Below are positions 1-11,092 of a stretch of DNA of 64,000 nt, in pieces. A program made the position numbers and the translations under genes. This DNA comes from Geosiphon pyriformis (Eukaryota > Glomeromycota > Glomeromycetes > Archaeosporales > Geosiphonaceae). Below the pieces are notes generated by a model. It ran no database searches and was not told where the DNA came from. It saw only the letters and a program-made list of their open reading frames with translations. Every line of letters begins with the position of its first letter. The stretch's first letter is position 1. The stretch covers positions 801,912-865,911 of the forward strand of contig JAAOMT010000590.1 of the NCBI GenBank assembly GCA_016748015.1. Reading direction: 5' to 3'.

Positions 1-2661
1 GCTTTGGAAGAAATTATAATTGCAGCGATGAACGATGATTCAAATTTGAGCTTAATACCTCGGATTTCGAATTTAAGCGAAATACAAGTTGACTTACCAT
101 TTGGCAATGATAGTCATCAGTTTAATAGGTTAATTCAACCCCAAAGCTCCCTATCAGTCCAATACGGGATAAATCGCACCAAGTCATGGTTAAAAGCAAC
201 AAAGTCGCAAATTAAAATCTCTCTAAGTCAGATCTTCACGATAAGAAATCATCCTTTATGGGCAGTGCGCCTGGCATTTGCGAAATTTTCACATGCTATC
301 TTAATTCGGTGCTCAAAAACTTTGGATAACTCTGCTTCAATATTAATTGAAACTTTAGTGCTTAATTTGAGTGACGAATACGAAGCCGTGTCGACTCCAT
401 GTAGACAATATTTGCTTTCTTTAAGAAACCATGATACTTTCCAAGAAAATTTGAAGCCTATTCTCAAAGAAAGTTTCAACAATTGGCTAACTTCCTTACC
501 CCGATACATTATGTCCATGGATGAAAATGGAAAATTTAATGCGATAATGCTGTTATCAGGATTCATTTTACTTTTGGGGTCAGAAATACAGACTGTACTC
601 AATTTATCATTGCAACAGGTCTCTCATGGATTAATCAAAGCATTAGAGTTTAATATGATGGATATTCAGGTCACAGAAAATAGAATTTTTGTCGGACAAT
701 ACGATTCACTTTTCGAAGAAAGGAAAGGTTTGGATCAAAGAGGTGTTGGAATAAGTTCAGAACACGAGCTTCCTTCATTTCTTTCTCATCAATTTAAATA
801 TATTCGAGAAAAACGTGCAACATCCGCTATACGCATTCTTTTCCGTCTGTTGGGCTATTTCGGCAATGTAGGCTTTATGATTGATCATTTCTTATCCTAT
901 TTACACAATTTACAAAGTTATCGGCTTCATCCCACATGTATATTTATCACGAATGAGTTGATATTGGGTGCTGCAAGTATCGGAGTTAAAGCAAGCTCAA
1001 TTACTGAAGGTTTTTGCGATATCAGTCCCTCCAATTCCCTTTCAGATTTGAGGAAAATCGCAAAAAATTTATTAAGAGAATATATTGAATCAAATCTTAT
1101 AAAAGAATATGAAAACAAAATATCTTTTGAATCATCATCTATTGTCAAGTACAAAGATATTGAAAAGATAACGTCGAGTTCAAAGCAGCTAAATGGGAAC
1201 AGCAGTCTTAACTACAATCCTATTCTCAATTGCATCATTTTGGAAGGGGTAGCAAATATATCACGCGTATTGCAAGAAAATTTCAAAATTGACTTGATAT
1301 ATGCTCTTTATCCAATATTAGAGAAATTAGGGGAAAAAAATAATATGGTTCACGAAACAGCTCAAATTGTTTTGATTCATATAGCTCATTGGTGTGGCTA
1401 TTCCTCTTCAAAGTCCTTGGTTTTGGAAAACGTTGATTATCTTATAAATGCTGTATCTCGAAAGTTGAGACAAATTCATTTATATCCGAAGGCACCTCAG
1501 GTTCTTAGCGCAATGGTTAACGTTGCTGGTTCTTCAATATTGACATTTCTAGATGATTCTTTGGAAGAAATATTTGATGCTATAGATCAATATCATACGG
1601 AGTTAGAAGTGTTGTTTCAAATGGCAAATGTTCTCTACACCATAGTCACTGCGATTAGCAGACCAAAAAAGGAGGAAACCAAAAAATTCGAGAAAAACTC
1701 AGAAAGGGAACCTCCAAAAGTCCTGGAATCTGGGTTATCTAAAGATATACAAGATTTTATTGTTGGATATTCTCCTATGAACCCATCAGATTCAAAGGAA
1801 GACAACCAAGAAAAAACAAATTTTGAAGATGTTGGCAAATATTTTGTTGAATACCACAAAAACAAGGAAAAAGAAGAACTAAATGAGCAAGGAATCATTG
1901 AAGCTGAGCGAGAGAAACCTGAAATCAAACCTTCTCAACCACAATTGACCTGTCTTAACTGTATTAATAAAGTAATGCATTCTCTGACTGTCTCTTCCCC
2001 TCAGCTTCGCGCCTTAATATTAGAGTTGATTCGAATATCACTTCCAACACTTCGATCAATTCCTCATGAGTTATTTCCTCTTATCCACCGAATTTGGCCC
2101 AGTATTATAAATCGACTGAAGGACAAGGAACATTACGTGGTACTGGCAGCAGTTCGATTGATTGAATCTATCTCAATTTCTTGTGGAGACTTTTTGTCAA
2201 AACGTGTCTTGGATGACGTTTGGCCAATGTTTCAGAATTTATTACAACAGCAATCGACAATGGGACGGGAATCGGCAATGGGATCTTCACCTTTCTCCAA
2301 ATCTCATCAAATCCAAACCGTTATCTTAAGGACAATTAGGGTGATCATAAACCGTGTTGTATTAAAAAACGAAATTCTTTTTCAAATAATGGATAACACT
2401 TGGATCTTTTTAAGTGATGAATTCCATGATGAAATTCAAAATGCCGCACGACAATGTTATATGGAGCTGGCAAAGAAAGTTCCTGATGCTGTTTGGTTAT
2501 TATGCGGATCTCTTGGTGAAGAAAACGATTTGATCATTAAAGAAGTTCATGATCCATTGTTAGTGAAGGTGATTTGGCCAAGATACTTTTTTAGAGTATC
2601 AAAAGGGCACGCTAGCCGATTCAAAAGAAATATTATGATAATTTCGGACAAATTGCCATAA
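1..2661 (+). CDS. TTI1: TTI1 homologue (TELO2-interacting protein 1), 5' end outside window
   Basis: The frame is open from the first base of the window to a TAA at 2659-2661, so the N-terminus lies upstream; about 886 residues are visible without an intron. The protein looks like an all-helical HEAT-type repeat protein. The C-terminal third is the most family-like: a helix pair around LALILELIRISLPTLRSIP-type sequence, then an acidic/Lys-rich loop before it, and the stretch HYVVLAAVRLIESISISCGD followed by DVWPMF, which matches the pattern of TTI1 C-termini. TTI1 with TEL2 and TTI2 forms the TTT co-chaperone complex that matures PIKK kinases (TOR, ATM, ATR); this role is family knowledge. 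A charged low-complexity insert (about residues 555-635, Lys/Glu rich) separates the two helical halves. Identification rests on pattern recognition of the C-terminal region, not on a search. Confidence 0.75.
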   Translation, partial: ALEEIIIAAMNDDSNLSLIPRISNLSEIQVDLPFGNDSHQFNRLIQPQSSLSVQYGINRTKSWLKATKSQIKISLSQIFTIRNHPLWAVRLAFAKFSHAILIRCSKTLDNSASILIETLVLNLSDEYEAVSTPCRQYLLSLRNHDTFQENLKPILKESFNNWLTSLPRYIMSMDENGKFNAIMLLSGFILLLGSEIQTVLNLSLQQVSHGLIKALEFNMMDIQVTENRIFVGQYDSLFEERKGLDQRGVGISSEHELPSFLSHQFKYIREKRATSAIRILFRLLGYFGNVGFMIDHFLSYLHNLQSYRLHPTCIFITNELILGAASIGVKASSITEGFCDISPSNSLSDLRKIAKNLLREYIESNLIKEYENKISFESSSIVKYKDIEKITSSSKQLNGNSSLNYNPILNCIILEGVANISRVLQENFKIDLIYALYPILEKLGEKNNMVHETAQIVLIHIAHWCGYSSSKSLVLENVDYLINAVSRKLRQIHLYPKAPQVLSAMVNVAGSSILTFLDDSLEEIFDAIDQYHTELEVLFQMANVLYTIVTAISRPKKEETKKFEKNSEREPPKVLESGLSKDIQDFIVGYSPMNPSDSKEDNQEKTNFEDVGKYFVEYHKNKEKEELNEQGIIEAEREKPEIKPSQPQLTCLNCINKVMHSLTVSSPQLRALILELIRISLPTLRSIPHELFPLIHRIWPSIINRLKDKEHYVVLAAVRLIESISISCGDFLSKRVLDDVWPMFQNLLQQQSTMGRESAMGSSPFSKSHQIQTVILRTIRVIINRVVLKNEILFQIMDNTWIFLSDEFHDEIQNAARQCYMELAKKVPDAVWLLCGSLGEENDLIIKEVHDPLLVKVIWPRYFFRVSKGHASRFKRNIMIISDKLP

Positions 2662-2982
2662 TAAATTTAAAATTTTTATTTACGGTAGATTCCATCTATG
2701 TTATTGTAATAGCTTGAAAATTCGTAACTGTTTCCGTGTATGCTTAATATGTTTTAATTTGCTTCAATTTCTTTGGATGAAAAATTTAATGAGCCCTAAT
2801 GCCTTTGACAAATTTTTTATTTCATTTTTAATTAATTATTTTTGCGAAAATGGAATGATATTAGGATCGCCCGAAAATTTGAATTTTATGTTATATTGCA
2901 GTCTCCTTATACTCCTTGGCGTTTAATGGATTTTCGTTAGAGGGAGAATATTTTTGTGCCTTCCGCGATATTCCTTGCAATT
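2662..2982. other. Spacer between convergent genes
   Basis: This AT-rich spacer lies between the TTI1 stop and the proposed stop of the next gene on the opposite strand. The only open frame (2714-2926, +) has a Leu/Phe/Asn composition expected of AT-rich noncoding DNA, and I do not call it a gene. Confidence 0.5.
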
Positions 2983-4859
2983 TTAAGTGATAATCCATAA
3001 CTCGGCTCTATAATGCAAAATATAAGTTAGGTCAATAAAAGCAATTATCAGGATTCGTACCTTGAAAAATACACTTTTCCTATGATTTCATCTATCACAT
3101 ATGCTTGGTCGTTGTTATCCGGAATCGTAAAATTAGTGAGAATATCAACAGTGTGCAAGCCTCCTTTAACACGATGCATCGTGTAAATTGTTATTTCACG
3201 CTCTAATATGATAAAACAAAATATAATGAATAATTAAATCAGTAACAAACACAACATGAAGGTTACGTAAGGTAAACAAGTACACCAAAGCTTTGAAGGC
3301 ATAAGAGTTGATCTTCAGTTGCATTACGTCTTAAGTGGTGTTGCGGTTAATAAAAAATTGATACTTGCATTACTAAAAAGATAGTAGGTTCCATGAACTT
3401 TTAGTGTGTAAAGTCTTCAAGGCATGAATATCTGAAAATTACAAACCCTTAAATAATTTCTCCATACCTTCGCAATATTTAGTACATTTATTGGATTTCC
3501 TACCACTTCTAAAAATCCAATTTCTATTTCAATCGCGAATTCATCTGAATTTTTAGGATACCTTGATGTTTTGATCCAAGATTTACTCGAGGCTTTTGGC
3601 CTTTTGTTTGGTTTCGGTGTTGCTTACGGAGGGTGCTTTCTACCTCTCCACTAAAAAAATATTATATTTACAAAATTAAAGAATTTACCATATTAAACAT
3701 AATATAGAATATTATAATAACATACATTTGGAACCGGATTTTATCATTTATATAATCAAATACCTTATAATTAAAGGATTAATAAATGAATCTCTGTAAG
3801 CTATCTCCTGCGTATTCGCATCACGAAGTATATTAACAGGTGATGTGAATAAGAATATGCCAAAGTGAAATATGTAAATTAATGAAATGTATGCAATAAT
3901 ACAATATGTACGCTATACCTATAATTGCCTATAGATATCTTGTACTCATAACATGTCAAAATGTTTTTTAAAATTAAATTCACCCCTCAAACAGTATTTC
4001 AAAAACCGAGCTTGACTTTACCTTAATGGCACAAGCATACTTGTTGATTAAAGGTTTTCCCACTTTGACCGGCGCACTGTATTCTGTTTCTCTTCAGCCG
4101 ATGGCTCCATCTAAAAGAACATGTAAAATTATTAATTTAAAGCTGATGGGATTGCTAATATAAAATACATACTTCCTCCCAAACTCTCTCATTTTTCTTT
4201 ATCATGATTTGAGAAGACTTTATTAACTGGATCAACAAAATTTTTTTCGGAGGTTTACAATATGGTAATCAAAAAGACGATGCTTCACATTTTCCATTTT
4301 TGCGATAAGGTCTTGAAACTCGATTAATATATTCTCACTCACATTACCACTGTGTAGACTATCAAGATAATTATTGTCATCTTCAAGGCTACCAGATTGA
4401 GCCTGTAAAAAGTCACACGGAGGGAGGGTTGTAGTGGGAGAGGCTTCTTCAACTGCCACTACGTCGGTTTCATTTGCTCTCATCACCTTTGGTTTGCATA
4501 TCTTGGAACCACTTTCCACAGCATGCGACATGGCACCCACTTCAACCGCAATCGCAGGGTGTGGTTAAACTAAGCATTCCGGACAAGAACATGCACGCTT
4601 CTAACTTGGCTCAACCGCCCAGGGTACGATGGGACTGAGGGGCTCAAAGCACACCGCGATGTACCTTACACGACAAAGTCATTCAACTGCAATCGCAAGG
4701 TGTGGTAAAACCAGAGTAGTACGTATATTTGTGTCTGGAGCCTGCCTTTAAAAAGAAAAATGTACTGACCCTCAGAAGGGCCAAAAGAGATGAAGCTTTC
4801 TTATATTCACGGCTTTTGGCAGGGAGATTTTCAATAAGTTTATCCAGATCCTTTGCCAT
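2983..4859 (-). CDS. Probable multi-exon gene, product not recognised
   Basis: Several open segments bounded by GT-AG signals line up on the minus strand. A likely first exon starts at ATG 4859 (MAKDLDKLIENLPAKSREYK...) and runs to a GTCAGT donor near 4768. An acidic Ser/Thr-rich segment lies at about 4232-4540. A short exon (4020-4097) encodes EYSAPVKVGKPLINKYACAI. Another (about 3480-3640) encodes SKSWIKTSRYPKNSDEFAIE followed by an aliphatic stretch. One at about 3063-3206 encodes REITIYTMHRVKGGLHTVDI and a following acidic stretch. A last exon reaches a TAA at 2983-2985. The composition (balanced charge, few Asn/Ile/Phe runs) is unlike the AT-rich noncoding DNA, which argues for real coding sequence. 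I do not recognise a family. Exon joins between 4100 and 4250 are unresolved, and it could be a pseudogene or a captured transposon gene. Confidence 0.4.
4541..4712. repeat. Direct repeat pair of about 29 bp, 142 bp apart
   Basis: A motif with core GCAATCGCA(A/G)GGTGTGGT occurs at about 4541-4570 and again at about 4683-4712 in the same orientation with few mismatches. Both copies lie inside the likely first intron of the unrecognised minus-strand gene. The 140-bp unit between them is GC-richer than the surroundings. Confidence 0.6.
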
Positions 4860-5158
4860 TGCGTGATGCGAGATTAATAACGTCGTTGGGCAACATAGCT
4901 GGCTGGGAGAACAGATAAATCGCAGGCAAAGAAGTGTGATTTAGAAGAGAGCTTGGTGACAACGGCACAATTAATACTTGAACCGTGATTTTGCTCATGA
5001 ACTGAAGGAGATGCGAATAAGGCAGGTCCATTCTTTGATCTACGTTCTATTTCCCAATTATCAGCAAGTAGGCGGTCTGGTCGCGTATTCTTAAGTAAAA
5101 TATTGATGAATTAGCAGTATTCCCAGCCAGTATCCCATTATCTCATTCAAGTCCCATT

Positions 5159-5640
5159 GGTCAACTAACAGTTTTAAACATCAGGCAAGCTAACAGGTCA
5201 CCTGTGTCCCAATGGGGTCGACTAAAAGTCTTTTAACATCAGGCAAGGTAACAGGTCACCTGCGCTCCAACACTGGCTTTGTGGCTCGACTAATAGTCTT
5301 GAATGGCAAAGGTCCCTTGCCACGCCACTCAACATTTCAAGCAAAAAGGTTGTTTACTCCCCTTCTTATAGTTGTCAATCAGCAGCATGCAAGAAACCAA
5401 GAATATACCATTGCGAAGCCCTGCAACTGAAGTAAGTATGCAACGTAATTTTGCTCATGAACTGAATAAATCACGCGTCGTTATGTAATGGTTGGGATGT
5501 AAACGAAAAATGGTTACGCCACATGTTTACTTTGCCGCAGCATACCCCATGCCATTTTTGTTTCGAAACAGAGCTTGCGCGTCGTTACGTAATGGTTGGA
5601 AAATGTTTACGCTATATGTTTACAAAAAATGTTTACGTCA
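5159..5640. repeat. Cluster of short direct repeats in a gene-free spacer
   Basis: A 46-bp unit containing CATCAGGCAAG and AACAGGTCACCTG is present at 5159-5204 and 5217-5262 (58-bp period), with a partial third copy near 5282. Further downstream a second pair shares GCGTCGTTA(T/C)GTAATGGTTGG (about 5475 and 5580), each followed by a short ATGTTTAC motif. A TTTTGCTCATGAACTGAA motif occurs near 4990 and near 5450. No coding capacity was recognised. The region looks like the remains of one or more small nonautonomous elements. Confidence 0.55.
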
Positions 5641-5659
5641 TGTGTTCGAAAAAAATTGA

Positions 5660-6027
5660 GTCAGTAGTAACGTGATCAATTAGGGAATGATTGGCTTGAT
5701 GTAATTGTGTTACCAACACAGAATGGCGCAATAAAATAATCCGAGCTTTCAAACTTTCAAACTTTCAAATTGAAATTAAACAATTCAAGGTTGAATATTT
5801 GTTTACACTTTGGAAAATCAGAGTTAGCATTAAGGGGTTTTTTAGTTAGTTTTAAACCATTAAGAAATTAAGTTACCATTATTCATTTCGAGTGAAAATA
5901 GGATATTATATTAGGTGATGAAAATAAAAAGAAAATGGAAATGTTCAATTAAATATAATTAAGAACCTTGACGCATCAAGTTGTCGCGAAAAGAGTAAAA
6001 GATAGATGGCTCAAAAAATTCTAAAAT
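5660..6027. other. AT-rich spacer downstream of AMP deaminase
   Basis: This stretch holds the 3' flank of the AMP deaminase gene and a small triplication of an ACTTTCAAA motif near 5750-5770. I see no gene, RNA or recognisable element in it. Confidence 0.4.
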
Positions 6028-9000
6028 TCATTTTTCATCGTCGGCATCGCTGTCATTATTCAAATGCTGCAGCACTTGATTACTCCTTTGAGTACCAATT
6101 CCATTGGTAATATTGTTCATGTGGTGTTGTTCCACAAACAATCCAACACCAGGAATCACACTCATCTCAGCGCTGACATTATTCGCAGATTTATCTAACC
6201 CAGCAATATTCAGCCATCCATCGGACGTAGATGCGGAGGTATCATGGTTACGGACGGCTCTGGTCATATGTATGGTATTACACTCAAAAGTATCGCGTGC
6301 TTCAAGCTTTGAAAACTTTTTCACCATCTCAATTTCTTCCATTAAGGTGTTATAACGATGGTTGATGCGAACATAAGGAACGTTTGTCTTGTGAATATCT
6401 TTTATGTTGATGTATAAATTTAAAAATTCTGTCACATTAATTTAAAAGGTACTCTGAGTAAAAAGTGATATGAACCATACCATTTCCGTCTCTACCAGGC
6501 AAATACCATTTATTTCCTAACCAATGCTGTTTAACACTCGTCTCAAATCCACTCTGCATTACAGAATTACGTGCAAGTTCACACATATCTGTCGCGGAAA
6601 GTTTCCAAATCTTAGGCCATCATGACTTCAGAGTTAGTAAATCTTTACGCGTGAAATACACGGCGATCTTAGGGGTCAATGGATTAGAGAATTACCTGAG
6701 CAGCCACACTATACTCTTCAATAAGAGGTTCTTTGGTAAAATGGAATTGTAACGGGTCATCCGTACTAAGACTGATGTTCAGGCCTTTTTGGAAGAAACT
6801 CTTTAACGGATTCCTTTCGTAATTCAAGAACAAAGCATTGTTGGACAATGGGGACATTGCGATTCCGATTTGCTTAAGATAGTAAAGATATTGAAGGGCC
6901 GGTACTTTTCTCAGTAAGATACCATGCGAGATTGATTGAGAAGTGAGGAAAGCAGAAGTAAGGTGATCAGTATCACCAGCTTCTCCAGCATGAGGCCGAA
7001 GCACAAATGTATCTAAACGGCGAGATTTAACATCAAGAACATTTAGGACAGAAATTTGCAATATCACATCTAAATGAAAAATTATACTTACTGAATCCCC
7101 TAGTCTTCCTCCATTGATTTAAACTTGTCATGTTCGCATACATGTAATACAAGTAGTAAGAATAAGGCGGATTTAACTTAGTGTTCCAATCTTTCGGAAA
7201 CGGATACTTCCTATGAATACGCCGTTCTGCTTTTGACTCGTCATCTACACTGTCAAAACCGACGACACGTTTAAGAAAAACGTGTAATTCGGGATGTGAG
7301 CGTGGATCTTGTGTGACTTCGTATAAAGGCTCGAAAATATCTGACAAAATATATAAAATGAATAAGATTTTTGATATTTTAACCAGGTTTAACAAGTTCA
7401 CAACTCACTCTTGATAACATCCTCAAAGTTGTTTATCGTTTTATTACTGATATAGGCATCATATATTCTAGGAACCTGTATTAGCCAACGTACATTCGGT
7501 GAGAAGATTTTATTTTCCACAATCCATTTGGCGAGCTTATCCCATTCGGATTTGGAGCTATTCAGAAGACATTACTTTTAGAAGAAATATAAGATAGACG
7601 GGGACTAGTATTTCTTAGCCTTTACCGTCCATATATGGAGATTCTGTATTCAGCCGATTGATATTTACTAGCCTCCAAATCTGAGATTACCTCTATTAAA
7701 TGGAGATAGCTGATTAAAATAAAGGCAGCGGTGAAAGAGTTTCAAGATAAATTCACAAACCTTTGGTCAATTCGGCAAAATATTGACCTTTAATGTAGTT
7801 ATCAGTTTTTAAAAAGATTTCTCTCAGTCGAGATTCACCGATCGGATTGTATTTAAGGTTAAATTTATCAAATCGATGGAAGGTATCTGTGTGGGCCTTT
7901 AATGAAACAATGATGGAGCGTTCAACAATTTTGTAATATTAATTTTCAAACTTATTTCAGAAATCACTCACATGCATGTCCAAAGTATCTATACTAAGAT
8001 CATATGCCGACAGCTTTAAACTTTCAAATACTTCTGTGAGGGTGAGAACTTTATTATCTCGAAAGATGACTAAATCCTATTTGTAAAGATAAATTTTAAA
8101 CCGAGTCGATCGAGTCGAGTCAAGTCAAGCTTTTAACGAAAGAGAAAATCGGGAAATCTGCTTCATACATACATCGGCGTTCCTTTTCAGCTTTGATTTA
8201 ATGAATCGAAGAAGGTGCTTAGAGTTCATACAAGAGGATAGATGAACGTGTGTATCGACTTTTCGCACGTTATAAAAATCGCGATGTGGAACTTTCTGAA
8301 CAGAGCAATAAAAGTCAAGATGTTGATTCAGAATAAACTTTTGATTTAAAAGATATTTTACAAGAAACTCGAGTTAAATCGTACCTTAGAGTCCGCTATT
8401 TCCTGAAATTCTTTGGATATAAAGTACATGTTCCATTTGCTCTCCAAATATCGTAAACGTCTATAGGCATAACTCTTGGCAGGTCCATCCGAGATGGTTT
8501 CCAAAATATAATCAAGATCCATAAAATATTCTCTGATACTTGGGACTTTGTAAGCGGGTTCAGAATCTGTGGTGATATAGATGAAGAATAGGTGTGAAAT
8601 TGAAGATTAAGGAAGATTGAACCACCTTAAACAACGTTACCTTCTTTACATTCGAAAACCTGATACACGCCTGTTGGATCTAATTTAAAAATAAACTTCA
8701 AGGCAAAATAGCAAGAAGCCATTAGCCATAAAACCACAAAACAGCCCAGCACGTAAAAATTCAATCAAACCACTCAAAAGAACCTACGTCGTGAGCACCA
8801 GGAATGTGACAATCTTGAAAAACAAAATCTTCACCCACTTGCTTCTTCTCTTTTCTAGGGCGATTATTACGAAAACTTGCCTCTCTCTGATTCTGAGGAC
8901 GTCTTGGCCAAGTTGGTGGCGGTGGTGCCGGGTAAACTTCCCAATCATTTTGGTCCGTAGGATTATCACCAAGTCGTTGTAACGACAACATCATATATTT

Positions 9001-9915
9001 ATCCCGAAGTTGAAGACATTTATGAAAGTTGGTGTGCAGAGTGCTTAATTCATCCTTGACTTGCTCATCTAATATGATAAGCTTGGTATTAGCTGAAATG
9101 AGCTTTAAGGAAAAAGAGAAAGGTTCAATAATTGTATCGTAGTACTCGACCAAGATAATCTTCGCCTGGAGTCTTTCCGGAGTTAGATTTATCAGCCTCT
9201 AACCTGACCGGTGCTAATATCTCGTCTTCTTTAAGGAGATCTGCGACTGGACTGGAAGGTTTGACGGCTGACTGTTTCTGGGCCCAAAAATGAGAATCTT
9301 GCTATTGAATAAAAAGCAAATTAAATGGAGTTCTTATAATGAGAAGTAACTAAGAAACTGTGATAAGTAGTTCAGGGTCAGTAATTGAAGGCTGAATTAC
9401 AATAAAATCGAGTCCTGTATATAATAATTTTCACCAATTCGGCGAATTTCGTTTTCTTAAAGAGCTGAAATAAAGTCTTATTCGGATCATAACATAAGCT
9501 AAGTAAGAATCCAAAATCTTTTTATAAGGAGTACGTAAGCAACGAGGTCAAAGTGAATTGAGTGTAATGTTTAAGCTAGAATAGCTTTGGACAACAACAC
9601 TTCAGTACAAAGACCTAGTGACGCGCCAAATAAAACCCTCTGACTAGGTCTTTCCCATCTTAAGTCAGCAGCCCGTCTAGCCTCTAGCTTCAATAAGAAA
9701 ATCCTACCAAGTCTTAAACTTACAGTTTTAATAGTTTTATCAACATGATACGAATAAAAAGGTGTGGTCAATGGGTTGCTGGCACCGTTAAGAGGTGAAG
9801 ATTGCGGCTTATCAAAATTGTTTTGGCCTTCGTCTGCTAGTGAGTGAGCTCCTACATAGTCCTCAGGAGAGGTTGAAAGCGAATTGTAAGGATCTTGTCC
9901 TGTTGTTCCTGCCAT
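6028..9915 (-). CDS. AMD1: AMP deaminase, multi-exon
   Basis: The gene encodes AMP deaminase, which converts AMP to IMP and ammonia in the purine nucleotide cycle in the cytosol. Exon 1 is 9724-9915 (start [10 protein letters not shown]), ending at a GTAAGT donor in phase 0. Exon 2 is about 9209-9301. The next exon resumes near 9165 if a 43-nt GT-AG intron is removed, which restores the frame into [12 protein letters not shown]. Later exons carry family signatures: GVYQVFE (about 8660), [10 protein letters not shown] and [17 protein letters not shown] (8420-8550), the metal-binding [11 protein letters not shown] motif (about 8240), [17 protein letters not shown] (about 7830), LRPHAGEAG (about 6990), [13 protein letters not shown] (about 6760), and [13 protein letters not shown] (about 6500). 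The splice at 7092 to 7015 joins RGF to NTFVLRP exactly. The stop is TGA 6028-6030. The N-terminus has a Ser/Pro-rich leader and the last exon a polar tail. The gene appears intact. Confidence 0.93.
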
Positions 9916-10723
9916 GTTGATGATATGCCGCTCGGGATACTATTTTGAAAGGCTGCTGTGAAGAAAAGATACTAATTATATAATTGATACGCGTGGCATT
10001 AAGAGCGCGGCAGATTTACATTCTACATGTTGAGCTTAAATTCCTCAGTTATATGAACTCCTAGCCGCCCTAGATAGAAAATACAATTGCAGCCGTGAGA
10101 ATTTACCACAGATTTGAAATATTATTATCTATTTGTGATAATACAATTTTTAATATCAGTTCATGTGACAAATTTTTAGACATCAATAAAATTAAAGCAT
10201 TGTCATAGCGCCGATAGAATTAGTTGTCGAATTGTGGATGGATCCTGTTATTTATTAGTGCTACTGATAGATATTTTTTATTTTATATCAGAATTTGGTT
10301 TATAAGAAAAGCTCTGGCCTGATTGATAACACTTTGGTGATCGAAATATGAGAAATTTTGGCTAAATTGCATTTAGCAATCTTTTCTTTCTATTTGAAAC
10401 TTCTTTTTCAAATTTTAAAAACAAAAATTTAAGCTTGTTAGCTTCTTCCTGGTTCCGTACGTGTTTTTAATTAAGGTTTTGGATTCAGAACTTACAACAT
10501 GGAAAGAACGATCATTCATAAGAAGAAATATAAAACGAATTGATCCTTGGGGAAAATTTTGTTTTTGGAAATTATTGAATCTCCATTTCTTGAGATCTGG
10601 TTCCGGGTAAGAATATAATAATAATGTGGAATCTAAAATTTTGTAAAACAATCTAATTATTATTTAAAAAGATGACCTGGATTAATGGCTCTCCTTTAGT
10701 CTAGTTTAAATTGAAGTGATCTT
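9916..10723. other. AMP deaminase upstream region
   Basis: The stretch lies between two minus-strand genes and should contain the AMP deaminase promoter and 5' UTR and the 3' end of the next gene. I see no conserved promoter motif. The open frame at 10415-10651 (-) is AT-biased with no family resemblance and is not called. Confidence 0.4.
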
Positions 10724-11058
10724 CTATCGTGGGTGATCCAAAAGGAATTGTGCTGCTCTATTCATATCGTTGTTGGCTGACCGGATGGCCTGAGCGATAT
10801 GGGATTGTGAACTTTGTGGAAACATTGCTTGTAATGTCGCAATCTGTTCATCCGTAATCGCAGCTGGCGATAATGCCTATTACCAATCGACTGGGTTTAT
10901 TATTTTGTACCGATAAAGAGATGAGCAATTGTAAAAGGATTTAATGATGTTTTGTCATGGCATACCTGTGGTGAAGCTACTCCACCATATCGTCGCCCTG
11001 ATCGATCATGAAAGTGGCGATCGTCCAAGTTTACAGTATTTGAGCGACGTATTGTTCT

Positions 11059-11092
<34 letters not shown>

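Noticed and set aside
9571-9915. Separate 114-residue protein on the minus strand
   Set aside because: The first 64 codons are exon 1 of AMP deaminase. The rest is intron after a GTAAGT donor.
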